Assembly (NCBI RefSeq): GCF_040712315.1
Contig: NC_134014.1
Span: 42,893,634-42,957,633, forward strand
DNA: 64,000 nucleotides
Reading direction: 5' to 3'
Source of the DNA: Castanea sativa
Lineage: Eukaryota; Streptophyta; Magnoliopsida; Fagales; Fagaceae
Under the pieces are notes generated by a model. That model was not told where the DNA came from. It saw only the letters and a list, made by a program, of their open reading frames with translations, and made no database searches. Shown here one piece after another: positions 60,904-64,000 of this stretch (its first letter is position 1; the number at the start of each line of letters is the position of its first letter). A program made the position numbers and the translations under genes.

Positions 60904-61795
60904 AAGTATCAAACAGAAACTTGAACATGCATGGTCCACGGACCACATGCCTTGTGGAAATTGATATCCTATTGTTTGTTAAACAGAACCTTAGTTATGT
61001 CGGGTCCTCAGAGCTTCTACTTTGGGGAAATTAACATTTCAAGTTACTACTTCTAAGTATCAAACAGAAACTTGGACATGCATGGTCCTCGGACCACATG
61101 CCTTGTGGAAATTGATATACTATTGTTTGTTAAACAGAACCTTAGTTATGTCGAGTCCTCAGATCTTCTACTTTGGGGAAATTAACATTTCAAGTTACTA
61201 CTTCTAAGTATCAAACAGAAACTTGGACATGCATGGTCCTTAGACCACATGCCTTGTAGAAATTGATATCCTATTGATTGTTAAACAGAACCTTAGTTAT
61301 GTCGGGTCCTCAGACCTTCTACTTTGGGGAAATTAACATTTCAAGTTACTACTTCTAAATATCAAACAGAAACTTGGACATGCGTGGTCCTCGAACCACA
61401 TGCCTTGTGGAAATTGATATCTTATTGTTTGTTAAACAGAACCTTAGTTATGTCGGGTCCTCAGACCTTCTACTTTGGGAAAATTAACATTTCAAGTTAC
61501 TACTTCTAAGTATCAAACAGAAACTTGGATATGCATGGTCCTCGGACCACATGCCTTGTGGAAATTGATATCATATTGTTTGTTAAACAGAACCTTAGTT
61601 ATGTCAGGTCCTCAGACCTTCTACTTTGGAAAAATTAACATTTCAAGTTACTACTTCTAAGTATCAAACAGAAACTTAGTCGTGCATGGTCCTCGGACCA
61701 CATGCCTTGTGGAAATTGACATCCTAATTTTTGTTAAAAAGAAGTTTAGTTATATCGAGTCCTCGGACCCTCTACTTTGGGAATATTAGCAGAAA
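60904..61795. repeat. 151-bp tandem repeat array, about six units
   Basis: Units start at 60904, 61055, 61206, 61357, 61508 and 61659 (AAGTATCAAACAGAAACTTGG) and are roughly 90% alike or better, except the last part. Each contains GGTCCTCGGACCACATGCC, a short palindrome. Tandem arrays between pol and the 3' LTR are known in Tat/Ogre-type elements and can seed satellites. The repeated 61-residue ORFs are by-products. Confidence 0.95.
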
Positions 61796-62296
61796 CCATA
61801 CCACATTAGTGTTGAGGTGTTGATGAGCCACTTGGATTGCTTTATGCCCCAAACTGAATTCTAAGTTAAATTTTTGATTGTGTATTGCTGTGTCGCATAT
61901 ATTATACTCTTAAGGCATGATTTACAAGTATACGCTAAGTATGTGTACTTTTATTTAAAGTTACGGCAAATTGAAATATTGGAAGTGGAGTTAGTTGTTC
62001 CATTCATTCATTTTTGCGCTGATGAGTATTTTTATACTAAAGATTGGAAGTCAAATGAAAATCAAACCAGTCAAAGTTTCTCATTAATTTCTGTTAATGT
62101 ACATTCAAAGCAAAAACCTTAATATAAAATTTGTTACATAACAAAAAGGGAAGAAGTCCTAACTAGCCTAAGCCTTAAGCCTTAGAAGGGGGTCCTGCTC
62201 GGAAGTGCTGGCAGCCTCTGTTCGTTTCAGCTCTAGTTCAAATGAGGTCTGGACTTATTTCCCTTTATCTCTTGCCACCGATGGAGGGACATTGGG
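61796..62296. other. Tat element 3' untranslated spacer
   Basis: About 500 bp between the tandem array and the antisense ORF, with no domain recognised. Confidence 0.5.
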
Positions 62297-64000
62297 CTAG
62301 ACATTTTGGCTCGTAGGCTTCTCGGCGCCATCGCCCTGTTCCTTCTCTTTGTTGGAACCCTTAGGTTCTTTAGGAGTTGGAATGGGCTCTGGAATCATGG
62401 AGGGGAGCGTGGAAGATGCCGTCTCGGGGGCAGGTGCGACAGGAGGAAGTTCTTCGAGCACCTGGTTGTCTTGGGGGAGCCAGATGTTTTTAGGCTTCCT
62501 CAACTCAGAGGTTGTGGGAATCTCTGCCACATTTAAAGCTTCCTTCCACACTTGTTGACAATATTCCCGGCACAGCTCGGCAAACTCCTCAATCAGTTGG
62601 TATTCTGTTGCCTTCACCCTTTCCTTGTAAGCGGTCTTCTTCGCGGCCTCCATGGAGTCCTTGAAGGTACGAGCCTCATCCCTCATCCTAGCAAGCTCCT
62701 TCTTCAGGTCGGAGTTTTCTTGCTGACCTTTGCATAAGTCTTCGTCCTTCTGACGAAGAAGCTTGCGTTGCCCCTCCACCTGGGTCCTCATTGTCTTCAG
62801 GCTAGCCTCGGCACTGTCCCTTTCCCTTTTCTGCTCTGCCAGCTGTGTGGTTAGTTTCTCGTTCTGCGCAAGAGCTTGGCCAGGGACTTCTCGGTCTCTT
62901 GCCTAATCTCCAGTTCAGCTGTAGCTTTCTTCCGAGAGTCTTCCACCCACTTCTCAGCAGTGAAGACTTCCTGAATGGCCTGTGGTGAAATATTAAAATA
63001 AATGCATTATTAGTAGCGCAAATTTAAAGTACATAAGAATGGTTTTTTCGATTAAGGTGTAATGAAAGCAATAAAGTGAGGATAAGACTTAGATACTCAT
63101 CAAAGCCAAGTCCCTTTTTAGCGAGAGGAACAGATGCGGTTGGTTCATCTTGTCTAGGGCGTCCATGTCCTTAGGCAAAAGAAGAGGACGTTCCAAAGCA
63201 TCGGTCAGGTGGTGAGCGTGACCTTGTTGGAACGCCCTAATGCTGGATTGGCAAGAGATTGGTGCCCCGTCCAGTTTCAACTCGGGATACTAGTTGGCCG
63301 GTGTACGGCGTACCTCGACAAGGTCCCGGTTCTCTCCACTTTCCACTAAAGAGGCACGTCGCTTGCCTTTGCCAGTTTTTTGTTGTTGTTGTTGTTGTTG
63401 TTGTTTCAGTTTCTTCTGCCTCTCCGCATCTGCCTCTTCGGCCTCGTTCTTCCTCTTCTTCTTAGGCTCCGGAACATGAGGCTTAGGATCAGAGGGAGGA
63501 GGGGGTGGTGGCAAGGACGGAGGGACCTGGGACCCACCCTTTTCCTTGTTAGAGACTTTCGAGCCCCTTTTATGCATCAGCCTCCGTAAAGTGGCCATGT
63601 CGTCTTCTTCAGAGCTGGAGTCAGGCTGTGCAATTATTAGACCTTGTATGCCCAAAGTTTCGGCGGGCATGTGCTCTTCATCCGAAAGGATGACGAGTGG
63701 ATCTTCTCGAGGTCTCTCAGCTTCCTCGAGTCGAAACTGGTCGATCTCCTCGTCTAACGATTGTTGCAAGGACGCTGGCTCTTCTCGGACGGCGGTTGTC
63801 TGGGAATGTGCCGAAAGAGGAATTGCTGCGATAGGGCGAGAGTATAGTATGATGGAGGGGTCGTTTGGGAGTTCGCGGTTAGAAAGGAAGCCTGGTCGTG
63901 ACACGTCTATCCTTCTACGTCGTTTGTTTCCCGCGGTGATCGCGTTGTCAATTTCTTGAAAATCCACTGATAAAGGATCGTATCCTAGTATCAGGTGGGC
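62297..64000 (-). pseudogene. Antisense ORF of the Tat element, two exons, decayed
   Basis: The 5' exon (beyond 64000 down to about 63097) is open from the window edge, with basic KRRRRID, an acidic stretch (DSSSEEDD), a proline run and a Lys/Gln-rich block (KKRKN ... KLKQQQQQ). A TAG at 63289-63287 interrupts it before LKLDGAPISCQSSIRAFQQG. A likely intron (about 62980-63096) ends at TTTCACCACAG. The 3' exon encodes AIQEVFTAEKWVEDSRKKA and a long coiled-coil (QRKLLRQKDEDLCKGQQEN, LKKELARMRDEARTF) ending EKPTSQNV, with a 1-nt deletion near 62870. Its product in Tat elements has no established role. The phase across the donor does not fit cleanly, so the splice is tentative. Confidence 0.7.

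Larger units (their letters stand above)
54698..64000 (+). mobile_element. Ty3/gypsy LTR retrotransposon of Tat type, 3' end outside the window
   Basis: 5' LTR, primer site, gag-pol, a 151-bp tandem array and an antisense ORF occur in that order. Two RNase H domains and the antisense ORF near the 3' end are features reported for the Tat lineage (Retand-like). The 3' LTR must lie right of the window, so the element is longer than 9.3 kb. Confidence 0.88.

Noticed and set aside
61022..61660. Three near-identical 61-residue ORFs as a peptide family
   Set aside because: They arise because the 151-bp repeat carries the same ATG and stop in each unit pair; no signal of coding constraint.
60904..61795. 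CRISPR-like regular repeats
   Set aside because: Plant retrotransposon array; units are contiguous 151-bp tandem copies without unique spacers.
1..64000. tRNA or rRNA genes
   Set aside because: None recognised; tRNA-like strings seen are only retrotransposon primer-binding sites.

Overview
The window is nuclear DNA from a eudicot plant, probably a woody species. It has intron-containing plant genes (PTEN2-type phosphatase, RER1, DUF247 proteins), AT-rich intergenic DNA, and dense LTR retrotransposons, hAT, PIF/Harbinger and Mutator-like elements. An oak-family (Fagaceae) source fits my memory of such repeats, but nothing in the sequence proves it.

Layout. 1-3969: 5' part of a hAT transposon with a nearly intact but broken transposase, inserted into a Ty1/copia element (3970-7533, minus strand) whose gag-pol is closed by nonsense codons. 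7587-8452: 5' fragment of a small RNA degrading nuclease (SDN)-like gene, right beside the copia 5' LTR. 10204-18600: a complete PTEN2-like gene on the minus strand (12 coding exons, 611 codons, plus a probable 5'UTR exon), with a LINE relic and an RNase H-bearing foldback in its introns. 18.6-26.5 kb: intergenic DNA with Harbinger and hAT elements. 26515-29164: a complete three-exon RER1 gene.

29927-54172 is a direct tandem duplication carrying two DUF247 genes (A, 34162-41351, shattered by insertions; B, 45481-47075, one frameshift). Nearly all mobile elements in copy A are missing from copy B and the reverse, so each copy serves as the empty-site reference for the other. 54698 to the window end is a degenerate Ty3/gypsy element of Tat type, with a second RNase H, a 151-bp tandem array after pol, and a spliced-looking antisense ORF.

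The most unusual observation is that two unrelated LTR elements in the duplication (34606-39424 and 48852-51204) carry their LTRs in inverted orientation, yet each is flanked by a 5-bp target duplication and has an empty site in the other duplicate. Each therefore looks like a single insertion with a U3 end at both outer termini. A second oddity is a 42-bp minisatellite (33149-33583) that is open on both strands. The two intact genes, PTEN2 and RER1, are unrelated housekeeping genes; there is no operon-like or cluster logic here.
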